DNA of 64,000 nt, taken from NCBI GenBank assembly GCA_022041995.1, contig CP074386.1:434001-498000 (forward strand), in the 5' to 3' direction. Of this stretch, positions 19,017-27,434 are shown one piece after another. Numbering within the stretch: position 1 is the first letter of the stretch; each line of letters opens with the position of its first letter. The notes beneath the pieces are model-generated. The model searched no databases, had not been told where the DNA came from, and saw only the letters and a list, made by a program, of their open reading frames with translations. The position numbers and the translations under genes are program-made. Source of the stretch: Cupriavidus necator. Lineage in GTDB: Bacteria; Pseudomonadota; Gammaproteobacteria; Burkholderiales; Burkholderiaceae.

Positions 19017-20136
19017 GGCGTTGTTGCATAAATCCGGGGTCGGATGGGCTGACGTTTACGCACAACGACTGGAGCGCTGGCTCTGTTAACTTCTGACGAA
19101 GCGGCGTAGTGTCTTGGACTTTTTCCGGGACGATGCGCAAGGACAACCGACAGCAAGCCGAGCCCAAGGGGGTCTACCGCGTCAAGAACTGGGCGCAGTA
19201 CAACAAGGGGCTGATAGCCCGAGGAGACGTGACGATGTGGGTCGAAGAGAGCTTGCTCGTGCAGCCCAGTCGCCCAAGCGTGGCCACCCGCTCGTCTATA
19301 CGGATGCGCTGATCCAGGGTCTGCTCAGTCTCAAGCAGGTGTTCCACCTGCCGCTGCGCGCGCTGCAAGGCTTCGCGCAGAGCTTGCGCACCCTGGCTTT
19401 CCCAACGTTGCCAGTGCCGAACTACACGACATTGAGCCGCCGCGCGCAGAATCTGAACGTCGTGCTGCCCGCCTCGCGTAGCGGCGAGCCGCTGCATCTG
19501 GTGATCGACAGCACTGGGCTGAAGCTTTACGGCGAAGGCGAGTGGAAGGTTCGCAAGCACGGTTGGTCCAAGCGCCGGACTTGGCGCAAGGTCCATCTCG
19601 CCATGGACGCGAACACCGGCCAAATCTGTGCTGCACTGATGACCCACCAGGACGTTGGCGATGGCGAAGTGTTGGCCGACCTGCTCGATCAGATCCCGGT
19701 TGATACACCGATCGATACCATCGGAGGTGATGGCGCTTACGACAGCAAGCCGTGCCACGCGGAGATTGCTGCGCGAGGTGCACAGCCCTCGATTCCACCA
19801 CGCGATGGAGCGAAGCCTTGGTCCGAAAGTACGCCGGGCGCAGCCTGGCGTAACGAGGCCATCGATGTCATCGAGAAGAGCAGTCGACGCGATTGGAAAG
19901 CCGCCAGCGGCTATCACCGGCGCTCGCTGGCCGAGACCCTGATGTACCGCCTCAAGACGCTGACGGGACACAGTCTGTGGGCACGCGAAATCGGGTCGCA
20001 GGCCACCGAAGTGGCTATCCGTGCGGGCGTGCTCAACCGCATGGTCGCGCTCGCTCGCCCGCAATCCGTCCGTATCGCCTGAGTTCAGCGTCACCGAGGA
20101 GCCCCTGTTTTCAATCTCGATTTATGCAACAACGCC
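19017..20136 (+). mobile_element. IS5-family element (second type)
   Basis: Inverted ends GGCGTTGTTGCATAAATC at 19017 and inverted at 20136. No clear target duplication is seen, in keeping with loss of neighbouring HerA sequence. One transposase gene, frameshifted, is inside. Confidence 0.85.
19133..20082 (+). pseudogene. IS5-family transposase, one frameshift
   Basis: ATG 19133 begins MRKDNRQQAEPKGVYRVKNW and reads to VTMWVEESLL. The rest is in another frame from about 19262 (SPKRGHPLVYTDALIQGLLS) through EPLHLVIDSTGLKLYGEGEW, IDTIGGDGAYDSKPCH and the Y-x2-R-x3-E motif GYHRRSLAETLMYRLK. Both parts match one IS5-family protein, so a single missing base near 19260 breaks it. The catalytic residues are otherwise intact. 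Confidence 0.85.
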
Positions 20137-20726
20137 GCAATGTGCTGGAGATTGTGAATGTTCCTCCGCCCCCGAACCTCTTGCATGTCATCTCGCTCAA
20201 GAAGTGCAAGAACGAAATCAAGAAGATCCTACCTCTTCTAATTGCCAAGAATTTCTACATCAACCACAAAGACTCGGAAAATTTGAAGAGCCCGCCCACT
20301 CGCACACTTCATCTCATCATCGACGAAGCTCACAATATCCTGTCTGAGCAATCCACTCGCGAGCATGAAATCTGGAAGGACTATCGGCTGGAACTGTTTG
20401 AGGAGATCATCAAGGAAGGCAGAAAGTACGGGGTCTACCTCACCCTCTCCAGTCAGCGACCCGCGGACATCTCGCCAACTATTGTTTCCCAGATCCACAA
20501 CTTCTTTATCCATCGCCTAGTCAATGAGCGCGACCTCATGCTGCTGGACAACACCATCAGCACCCTTGACTCGTCCTCCAAGGCTCTGATACCTACCCTT
20601 GCCAAAGGCTGCTGTGTTGTCACTGGCACAGCGTTTGACCTACCCATGATCCTGAAGATTGATCCTCTCCTCAAAGAGCATCGCCCAAGCAGCGATGACG
20701 TCAACCTGGAAGAGCTGTGGGGTTAA

Positions 20727-21944
20727 GACCTTCGGCATGAAGCCTTGCCCTGCATAAATCGCTTGCGCGGATCCGCTGCGCCTGCGTCGGACCAAGTCTG
20801 CGGACCATCATCATCGCGACTGGCACAAGTGCCTGTCGGTTGAAGAACTCGCAAGCTGCCGATGCATTGGAGCGGACGATTTGTAGCAGCTTGTCGCTCT
20901 AAGGTGGTAGCGAATCGACACCTGCAATTACTTTCCAAGGCACTGACGTTCTCGCCGTCCAGCTATCTTTCGCTTGCCGGCACCGTGCGGGCCAGTTGGG
21001 CGCGGACGGGACGTCCTCCGTTGATGCTGCGGGGCCCGTGCCGGCTTTCTATCGCCTTTGCGACGCCATCCGCCATGTCCGGAATGCCGTCCTCGAAACT
21101 ATCGAACCACTCCCGGATCCCGTCGGCCACAAACCTTAGATCACAAGTAGCGACATCCGGGACGCATCTGAATGAGACCTTCCACGTCAAAACGTCGTTC
21201 CGCTTGAGCCCGCCAGGCGTCGCGGTCGCGGGCAAGGATAGCGAGGCGCTGGTCTCGGATTGGAGTGTAACGCATAGCGCAGCCAAGGAATGGAGTTGCC
21301 TCGTATTGACGGCCGCTCACCGGTTTCTTGACCCACTCGTGCTTTCGCCAGCGGTATGGTGAACCGGAACCGACCGGCTTTCTGCGGAAAATACGGCAGC
21401 CCAGCCAGTTCCGGTTCCCTACATTTGTGCGACTTTAGCAGCTGATGCAGCAACAAAGGCGCTCCCCTCTTACGGTTTTTGACATAGCCCCCCTTATGTC
21501 TATTGCCGTTCGCGGGGCAACGATCCGTCAGAAATTGGCGGGCCCGCCGCATGGACGTGCACCCCATCCGCCGGGCGCGCGCACAGCGCCGGATCCAGCG
21601 TGCGGAGCGTCGGATGGCCCGCGACGCGGGGTGGGGCCGATCTTTCGTACGGGCTGGGCGGCAGGGCACACGGCGACGAGGGCCGTCGTCGTCGGACGCA
21701 TGCTCGGCTGGAGGCTCGGATCGCCAGCCGGCGTCCATCCTGCAGCGCGTGTCCTGGCCACAGCCCGCCCCAACCGCGCGCGCCGGGGCTCAGCCTCGGG
21801 TGGAACGGACGGTCTGCGGTCGGGCACCAACAGACGGTCGCGTTCGAGTGCCCCCCGCGTTGGGCCCAGGGCCGCTGTGCGAAAATACGCCGCGGCCAAA
21901 AGCGGGACTCGCTCCGGTCGCGACAACACCACGCGGAGACGAAT
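20727..21944. other. 1.2-kb stretch without a recognisable gene
   Basis: All frames between 21430 and 21940 are open because of high GC, without a family signature. A minus-strand frame at 20963-21286 (DLRFVADGIREWFDSFEDGI) has protein-like composition but no recognisable start or family. It may be debris of lost genes. Confidence 0.35.
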
Positions 21945-22277
21945 TTGGCCAAGAAGCTACTGGTCGGCCTGGTAACGATGGTACTGGCAACCTCGGCGTT
22001 TGCCGGCGAGTGCTACACAGAAGTCTGGAACCCACCGGAGGCGCGCAGTGCTGCCCCGAAACCCCCAAAGCCATCGGCCCACAAACCGAAGAAAAGTCGT
22101 GTAGGTCCTGCTGTAACCAGCTGGACGCGTCGGGTAGCGGCGGTATCCACATTACGGCCGGCCATCACGGCAAGGCCGGGCAGGCCGACATTCAATGACC
22201 TTCCGCGGCAGATGACGCCAGAGGGCAACGTGCTTCGTGTGGCAGGCGGCCAGTCTCGAATTGACGTTGGGCGCTGA
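21945..22277 (+). CDS. Small exported protein, unknown function
   Basis: 110 residues from TTG 21945 with GGAG eight bases upstream. The signal peptide AKKLLVGLVTMVLATSAFA has a clean AFA cleavage site. The mature part begins GECYTEVWNPPEARSAAPKP, is Pro/Lys-rich (PKPPKPSAHKPKKS) and ends with a basic, Gly-containing region. No family is recognised. Signal peptide and ribosome-binding site support expression, though the rare TTG start lowers certainty. Confidence 0.5.
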   Translation: MAKKLLVGLVTMVLATSAFAGECYTEVWNPPEARSAAPKPPKPSAHKPKKSRVGPAVTSWTRRVAAVSTLRPAITARPGRPTFNDLPRQMTPEGNVLRVAGGQSRIDVGR

Positions 22278-22294
22278 TGTCGTCCAAGCGCGAC

Positions 22295-22472
22295 AAGGGG
22301 TGATTGTCCTATTGCTGCAATTGGATAGGGTCGCGCCCCCAAACTCTTTGTGAGTCAATGACTTGCGTAAGAGTACGACATTTTGGGTAGAAGGAACCTC
22401 GGAAGTCTTGCTGCGAGCGGCTTTCCGGACTGGTCACCGTATCAATCTACAGCAAAAGGACGATCACCCCTC
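22295..22472. repeat. MITE-like repeat, copy A
   Basis: About 178 bp bounded by inverted 15-bp ends, AGGGGTGATTGTCCT left and AGGACGATCACCCCT right. The interior aligns with copy B at 23015-23190, including the segment around GTCTTGCTGCGAGCGGCTTT. No coding capacity. Confidence 0.7.
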
Positions 22473-22493
22473 CTTCGACTGCGGGGATTCCGA

Positions 22494-22808
22494 ATGAGTC
22501 AAAAATCGCTTCTATTGTCTGGCGAGCGCTCAGCCTGTCCGAGTTTCACCGACAAGCAAGGTCAGTATCTCGCTTTCATCTGGGCCTACAGCTTGATAAA
22601 CGGCCGTTCTCCGGCCGAGCGCGACATGCAGCGCTTCTTCGCCGTTACGGCGCCTTCCGTCCATCAGATGGTGCTTAATCTCGAACGCAATGGATTGATC
22701 CGCCGCCAAGCAGGTATCGCTCGCACCATCGAACTGCTCGTTGACCACAACTGCTTGCCTGTCCTACAACCCAGCCAAACTGTCATAACCTTAGTGCAGC
22801 GGTACTAG
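22494..22808 (+). CDS. LexA-like winged-helix DNA-binding protein
   Basis: 104 residues from ATG 22494. Residues about 15-80 (FTDKQGQYLAFIWAYSLING, RSPAERDMQRFFAVTAPSVHQMVLNLERNGLIRRQAGIARTIELLV, shown here only in outline) match the LexA N-terminal wHTH. That includes the S-P-[A/T]-x-x-[D/E] turn and the recognition-helix pattern 'T.PSVHQMVLNLER.G.I'. There is no C-terminal autoprotease domain. It is a stand-alone transcription regulator lying between two copies of a MITE-like repeat, whose inverted ends are possible operators. Target genes are unknown. Confidence 0.75.
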   Translation: MSQKSLLLSGERSACPSFTDKQGQYLAFIWAYSLINGRSPAERDMQRFFAVTAPSVHQMVLNLERNGLIRRQAGIARTIELLVDHNCLPVLQPSQTVITLVQRY

Positions 22809-23014
22809 TCGCTCCCTGGCCATCCGCCGGGCGAACAGGAGACCGCGCCAAAGCAATGGGGGTGAACTCCCTGACTCCGATTTTGAGGCCAATGCGCCAT
22901 CTAGCATGCGCAGATGGCTTCGGACTCTCGCGCATCGAAGGGGAGGTCTTGATCGTCGCCCCGTCTCGGCCTGTCGCCATCTTGTGGCCCGAACGTTTGT
23001 TCGCGTAACGCGTA

Positions 23015-23190
23015 CAGGGGTAATCGTCCTTCTCGTGCAGATTGATACGGTTGGGCTGCAAAAACGCTTGTGATTCAGAGGGTTGCAGAAGAAGCGATTT
23101 CTCAATTGAAGCGAAACCGGAAAGCCTTGCTGGAAGCGGCTTCCCGGGCAATCACCGTTACATTTGCACGTTTCGAACGATTACCCCTTA
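23015..23190. repeat. MITE-like repeat, copy B
   Basis: About 176 bp bounded by AGGGGTAATCGTCCT (from 23016) and inverted GAACGATTACCCCTT. It aligns over most of its length with copy A, with roughly a quarter of bases changed. The two copies are in the same orientation around the LexA-like gene. Confidence 0.7.
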
Positions 23191-23339
23191 ATAAAGGGAT
23201 GCCAAGCCCTGGCAGGACCGTCACGGTCTAGCAAGTGGTACGCCGCCCACGTCTGCAAAGTGGCGGCGCTATACTTCGCAGCGATGCGTCCAGCGCATCC
23301 CCATGTATTTACTAGCCCAGCACCCCGAGAACCCACCCC

Positions 23340-24143
23340 ATGACTGAACCCACCGCACTGACGCCCGACGAACTGCAGGAGCTTGACGATCTGCTGGACG
23401 ACCTGCGCCAGCGCGCCGAGGAAATTCCGCAATGGGAGTTCTGCGACGGCTTTCTCACGGCCCTTGTCTGCACGCGCCGCCGCATCCCCGCTGCCGAATA
23501 CTTGCCCATGCTGCTGGGCGACAGCGCGGCGCTTGATGTTGCCGAGGGCAGCCCGCTGCCGTTGCTGCCCGCGTTCCAGGACGCGGCCCAGCAGGCCCGC
23601 TTTATGGAGCTGTGGCAGCGCCGCTGGAACGAGGTGGGGCACCAGCTCGACCAGCCCGTGGAGACGCTGGAGGACGAACGCACCTTCCAGCCCGAGGCCA
23701 TGGACATGCGCGGCGCCATCCTGAGCCTGCCCGAGGAAGAGCGCGCCGAGATTGGCGGGCGGGAAATCCCTTCGTTCGGCCAGGTGTGGGCGCTGGGCTT
23801 CATGTTCGCGGTGGAGAACTGGCCCGAGGAATGGGCCGCCCCGCGCGACAAGGAGGCCGCCCAGTGGCTGGACGACGCGCTCGACGGCATCGTCGCCCTG
23901 ACAGAGGACGACACCGGCCAGCCCGAGGTCTGCATGTACAGCGAGGACGGGCCGCCGAGCACCAGTCAGGCGCGCGTGGAAACCTTCGGGGAGGCGATCT
24001 GGGCCGTTTACGACCTGCGCCAGATATGGAAGAGCCTGGGCCCGCGCGTGGAGGCCGTGGTGAAGGGCGACCGGCCCGGCCGCAACGACCCGTGCCCTTG
24101 CGGCAGCGGCAAGAAGTTCAAGAAGTGCCACGGGGATACCTGA
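23340..24143 (+). CDS. YecA/UPF0149-family protein with C-terminal SEC-C zinc motif
   Basis: 267 residues, complete, from ATG 23340. The N-terminal two-thirds has the UPF0149 helical fold signatures (EIPQWEFCDGFLTALVCTRR, near WALGFMFAVENWPEEWA). The C-terminus is a SEC-C motif, GRNDPCPCGSGKKFKKCHGD, which binds zinc and in SecA contacts SecB and ribosomes. Codon use is very GC3-rich, more so than neighbours, suggesting it came as separate cargo or from a core genome. Exact function in this family is unsettled. Confidence 0.9.
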   Translation: MTEPTALTPDELQELDDLLDDLRQRAEEIPQWEFCDGFLTALVCTRRRIPAAEYLPMLLGDSAALDVAEGSPLPLLPAFQDAAQQARFMELWQRRWNEVGHQLDQPVETLEDERTFQPEAMDMRGAILSLPEEERAEIGGREIPSFGQVWALGFMFAVENWPEEWAAPRDKEAAQWLDDALDGIVALTEDDTGQPEVCMYSEDGPPSTSQARVETFGEAIWAVYDLRQIWKSLGPRVEAVVKGDRPGRNDPCPCGSGKKFKKCHGDT

Positions 24144-24230
24144 GATGGTTCATGCATCGCTGGGAGCGGACTCACGCAACCACCTGACTACCGTGGATTG
24201 GTCACAGCAATTCTGACAGCGTAATCGACA

Positions 24231-24246
24231 GCGCTCGTGCGAGCGC
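24231..24246. terminator. Small perfect hairpin between convergent genes
   Basis: GCGCTCG TG CGAGCGC between the YecA-like gene and the convergent metallopeptidase gene. There is no clear T run; it could end either transcript. Confidence 0.35.
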
Positions 24247-24294
24247 CGTCCATTGTTAGCAGATGGGCCTCTTGGCGCGTCGCTAATGATCTGC

Positions 24295-25287
24295 TTAGTG
24301 CAGACTGCCGGAAATGAACCCTTCGAACAGCGAATCCAGGTCCGTGAAGTCCAGCAGCTCGGCAGGATCGATGTCGATGCTGTCGAGGATCTCCGCCAAG
24401 GGTCTGTCGATGTTCGCCACTATCAGCCGCTTCATGTCGTCGGGCCTGCCGAGCAGTTTTAATGCCAGCGGGATGCTGAATCGTGTCTCCACCGGCACCA
24501 TGTAGATCTCTCCAATCGAACGGCCGGAGAAGAGGCCAAGAAGGCCCTCAAGCTGAGGCCGGGTGTAGCAGTGCGCGTCCCAGAAGGGTGCGAAGCGCGG
24601 GTGCTCCAGCATTTCGCCGTCATAGCGCGGTTGCTCCGATGCCGCGAAGATAAATTGGGCCGCAAAGAAGGGGAAGAGGAAGGCGCCCAGTGCGCCAGAG
24701 CGGCGATTCCGCGAGCCATGCGCGAGAAGCTGATGGAACTGCGCGTAGTGGGCCGTTGTCTCCGAAACGATCGCGCGATTCACCAGACCCCAGTCTGTCC
24801 CAAGCTGACGGCGCATGGTGAACTCCGCGGCATGGCCGAGTTCGTGCGCGACGAGATCGAGGGATTGGAACCCGTCTGGCAACAGAACCAGATGCTCATC
24901 GGTGCCACAGCTCACGGCTTTCGCCTCGGGGTCTTCCGCGGAGGTATTCCACTTCCGGAGGAACTGACTCGAAACTCGCAAGAGCGTCGTCTTGCTGAGA
25001 TCCACGCCGAACAGGTTGCCGACGAACGCCTTGAGTTCTTCAAAGTCAGCTTCGGTAACTCGGTCTTCAATCTCCGTCGTGTTCGTCAGGGCGATCTTGC
25101 GGATAATCGCAGGGCTCAAATGAGCTTGCTGAATCTGATCAGGGATGTACCCGGGCTTATTGGGCAATCCTGAAGTCTGGAAGGTGCGTGTCATCTTCTC
25201 TTGAGATGCGCGCCCTGCAGAGATGTCACCTGCCAGAAGCGCCGCCTTGCGTGCATGCTCCCACATGAAAAGGGTCTCCCTGAACAT
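24295..25287 (-). CDS. Zinc metallopeptidase-like protein (HExxH gluzincin)
   Basis: 330 residues from ATG 25287, chosen for a GAGAGGAA site upstream; further upstream codons belong to a different, RCC1-like relic. It contains LDLVAHELGHAAEFTMRRQL, with the HExGH zinc site. About 25 residues on it has IVSETTAHYAQFHQLLA, where the Glu can be the third ligand, as in gluzincins such as M3-like peptidases. There is no signal peptide or membrane segment; the N-terminus is Ser/Thr/Ala-rich and polar. The substrate is unknown. A role as a translocated effector is possible but unproven: no PIP box was found upstream, where an IS has broken the sequence. Confidence 0.65.
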   Translation of the reverse strand: MFRETLFMWEHARKAALLAGDISAGRASQEKMTRTFQTSGLPNKPGYIPDQIQQAHLSPAIIRKIALTNTTEIEDRVTEADFEELKAFVGNLFGVDLSKTTLLRVSSQFLRKWNTSAEDPEAKAVSCGTDEHLVLLPDGFQSLDLVAHELGHAAEFTMRRQLGTDWGLVNRAIVSETTAHYAQFHQLLAHGSRNRRSGALGAFLFPFFAAQFIFAASEQPRYDGEMLEHPRFAPFWDAHCYTRPQLEGLLGLFSGRSIGEIYMVPVETRFSIPLALKLLGRPDDMKRLIVANIDRPLAEILDSIDIDPAELLDFTDLDSLFEGFISGSLH

Positions 25288-25408
25288 ACCCGTTCCTCTC
25301 GTAGTTAAGATCGGGGCAATTCTACCCGTCAGGCAATTCCTTCCTGTGGCTGGCGCGATCATTAGTGGGCCTGATGTTCTTAATACCACACCGGACGGCA
25401 GTCTAACC

Positions 25409-26888
25409 CACCTCATTACACACAACTCCTGGCGGCTGGTGCGCCGCAGAAAGTCGTTTACGGTCAATGACATAGCGGGTGGGGTTGTAAACTCTTTCGG
25501 ATTGTCGTTCACTCTTGCATTTTGGACGGCACATGCAGCGAGAGGCAACGAGTTGGGCAGCGGCAGAATTCAAGGACATTGACTTGGGCGACCAGCGCCT
25601 GAATAAGCGGGCGGTGCTGCTAGCGGAGCGACTCGCAGAGAAGCCGACGGCAAGCATACCGAGTGCGTGCGGCGGCTGGGCGGAAACGGCTGCTGCGTAC
25701 CGCTTCCTGGCTCAGGATGAATTGGACTGGCGCGATATTCTGGCGCCCCATTGGCAGAGCTCAGCCGAGCGGATGCGAGCTTGCGAAGTGGTGCTATGCA
25801 TCCAAGACACCACGGAGCTGGACTTTAACGGCCAGGCCATCGCAGGCCTGGGACCGCTGTCGTATGAGGCGCAACGCGGGCTATATCTGCACCCGACTTA
25901 CGCGGTAACGCCAGCGCGCGAACCGCTGGGCGTGCTCGACGCCTACATGTGGGCGCGCGAGCCCAAGGGTGCGGATGGCGTGCGCCCCGGCATCAAGGAA
26001 AGCACCCGCTGGACTGAAGGATATGAGCGGGTCGCCGAACAGGCGGCCGCACTGCCTGCCACGCGACTCGTCTATGTGGCTGACCGAGAGTCGGACATCA
26101 TGGCGCTGATGGTCAAGGCAAAGGAGTTGGGCCACCCGGCGGATTGGCTACTGCGCTCGCAGCACAATCGCACCTTGCCTGGCGGCGGCAAGCTGTGGGA
26201 CCAAGTAACTGCGGGCAAGCCAGTGGGCAGGATTCACTTTACGCTGGCAGCCCGTCAGGCTCAGCCAGCGCGCGCGGTACGGCAGCAGGTGTGGGCGCAA
26301 CGTGTTGCGTTGCCTGATGCTGCAGGCGGCGTGGTGAGTGCCACTTGTATCGTCGCCCGGGAGGTCGACCCGCCGGCCGGCGTCAAGCCGATTGAATGGC
26401 GACTGCTGAGTAATCGCGAGGTGGACGACCTTGACGCAGCGGCGCAGCTTATTGACTGGTACCGCGCGCGTTGGGAGGTGGAATTGTTCTTTCATGTGCT
26501 CAAGAACGGCTGTCGGGTCGAGGCATTGCAACTCGCATCGATGGCACGGCTTGAGCGTGCCTTGGCGCTGTTCATGGTGGTGGCATGGCGCATCGCTCGG
26601 TTGATGCGACTGGGCCGAACTTGCCCGGACCTGGATGCAGGGCTGTTGTTCGAGCGCGATGAATGGCGCGCGGCATTCATTCTCAACAAGAAGAAGCCGC
26701 CGAAGACGTCACCGCGTCTGAATGAGGTCGTGCGCTTGGTCGCTATGCTCGGCGGCTTCCTGGCGCGCAAAGGCGACGGCGAACCCGGAGTCAAGACCAT
26801 CTGGCAAGGCCTGCAGCGAGTGGTGGATTTCGCCGCCGGTCTCCGGTATGCCCGTGAACTTGACGACTGAGATGTGTGTAATCAAATG
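25409..26888 (+). mobile_element. IS4-family (IS50/Tn5-like) element with 9-bp target duplication
   Basis: A 9-bp direct repeat AGTCTAACC lies at 25400-25408 and 26889-26897. Inner ends share ATTACACACA(A/T)CTC as inverted repeats. 1480 bp, one transposase gene. It is inserted in an RCC1-like gene relic. Confidence 0.85.
25533..26870 (+). CDS. IS4-family (Tn5-like) transposase
   Basis: 445 residues from ATG 25533. Tn5-type features: N-terminal WAAAEFKDIDLGDQRLNKRA with PTASIPSACGGWAETAAAYR; first Asp in VVLCIQDTTELDFNGQ; second in LVYVADRESDIMALM; and the Y-R-E-K motif WYRARWEVELFFHVLKNGCR. All catalytic residues are present and the length is normal. Probably competent. Confidence 0.92.
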   Translation: MQREATSWAAAEFKDIDLGDQRLNKRAVLLAERLAEKPTASIPSACGGWAETAAAYRFLAQDELDWRDILAPHWQSSAERMRACEVVLCIQDTTELDFNGQAIAGLGPLSYEAQRGLYLHPTYAVTPAREPLGVLDAYMWAREPKGADGVRPGIKESTRWTEGYERVAEQAAALPATRLVYVADRESDIMALMVKAKELGHPADWLLRSQHNRTLPGGGKLWDQVTAGKPVGRIHFTLAARQAQPARAVRQQVWAQRVALPDAAGGVVSATCIVAREVDPPAGVKPIEWRLLSNREVDDLDAAAQLIDWYRARWEVELFFHVLKNGCRVEALQLASMARLERALALFMVVAWRIARLMRLGRTCPDLDAGLLFERDEWRAAFILNKKKPPKTSPRLNEVVRLVAMLGGFLARKGDGEPGVKTIWQGLQRVVDFAAGLRYARELDD

Positions 26889-26897
26889 AGTCTAACC

Positions 26898-27073
26898 ACA
26901 TCCACCGGCACCAGGCTGTTCGCAGTGCTGATGTTCCCGAGCTGGCCGTTGTTGTTAAGGCCCTCAGCACTGCACTCCTCCTCCAGTTGTGGCGCCACAG
27001 GTGTGGCCGCCTCCCGCAGCCACGGATGCTGCGCCGGTCGTCAGGCTCACCACATCCATGGGCACCCCATGCG
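26898..27073 (-). pseudogene. RCC1-repeat protein fragment
   Basis: On the minus strand the frame reads MDVVSLTTGAASVAAGGGHT, CGATTGGGVQC, a TGA where Trp is expected, then GLNNNGQLGN and ANSLVPVDVVRL. This is one RCC1 blade (HTCA..G.V.CWG.N..GQLG......PV.V). It continues past the IS4-family element at 25399 with LPSGVVLRTSGP. The fragment is joined abruptly to the ChaC fragment at about 27074. No function remains. Confidence 0.7.
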
Positions 27074-27074
27074 T

Positions 27075-27329
27075 CGACCCGCCGGGGACGAGAGAGAGCA
27101 TCAGCTCCGGGCGCTCCGAACGGCCTCGACCGGAGACCATGTGCAGACAGAAGCTTCGATGCCGACCAAGCAGCTCGGATACGTGCTCCTGGGTGAAATC
27201 GAGGAGTGGATTCCAGATGAGCGAACCATACGCGAACAGCCAGATCCCGTCGGTCTGCGGGCGGGAATTTAACGCTTCTCGCATCGATGTATCGATCCGT
27301 TGAAGGTCCCAGCGGATACACGGACGCAT
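27075..27329 (-). pseudogene. chaC: ChaC-like gamma-glutamylcyclotransferase, N-terminal fragment
   Basis: About 85 residues: WDLQRIDTSMREALNSRP, then GIWLFAYGSLIWNPLLDF, the ChaC/GGCT substrate-binding loop, and GRHRSFCLHMVSGRGRSERP. Intact ChaC proteins degrade glutathione to 5-oxoproline and Cys-Gly. Here the frame is cut after LVPGGSTHG and fused to an RCC1-like fragment, so the catalytic Glu region is lost. Confidence 0.75.
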
Positions 27330-27434
27330 CTTATGTAATGATCCCGTGAAATCTTGTTCACGTCATAATCCAGAATTAACGATGAGCAAACTAATGCACC
27401 GTCTTTCGGCAGTAACGATGCCAAGGGAAATTAG

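Larger units (their letters stand above)
18676..20726 (+). pseudogene. HerA-type ATPase of a SIR2-HerA defence pair, internal deletion plus IS
   Basis: N-terminal part 18676-19016 (MSIVVGEVIAVSGVRISLRI, then VRPIGYIVGDKFLEG) is a HAS-barrel-like start. The IS5 element follows, and the frame resumes after 20136 with NVLEIVNVPPPPNLLHVISL, Walker B TLHLIIDEAHNIL, and GVYLTLSSQRPADISPTIVS, ending EELWG. The Walker A region expected between these parts is absent, so DNA was lost as well as IS inserted. In intact systems HerA assembles with SIR2 into a large complex. This pair is dead. Confidence 0.75.

Noticed and set aside
21500..21952. Overlapping long frames on both strands at 21.5-21.95 kb
   Set aside because: All frames are open because of high GC; none has a ribosome-binding site with a recognisable protein family.
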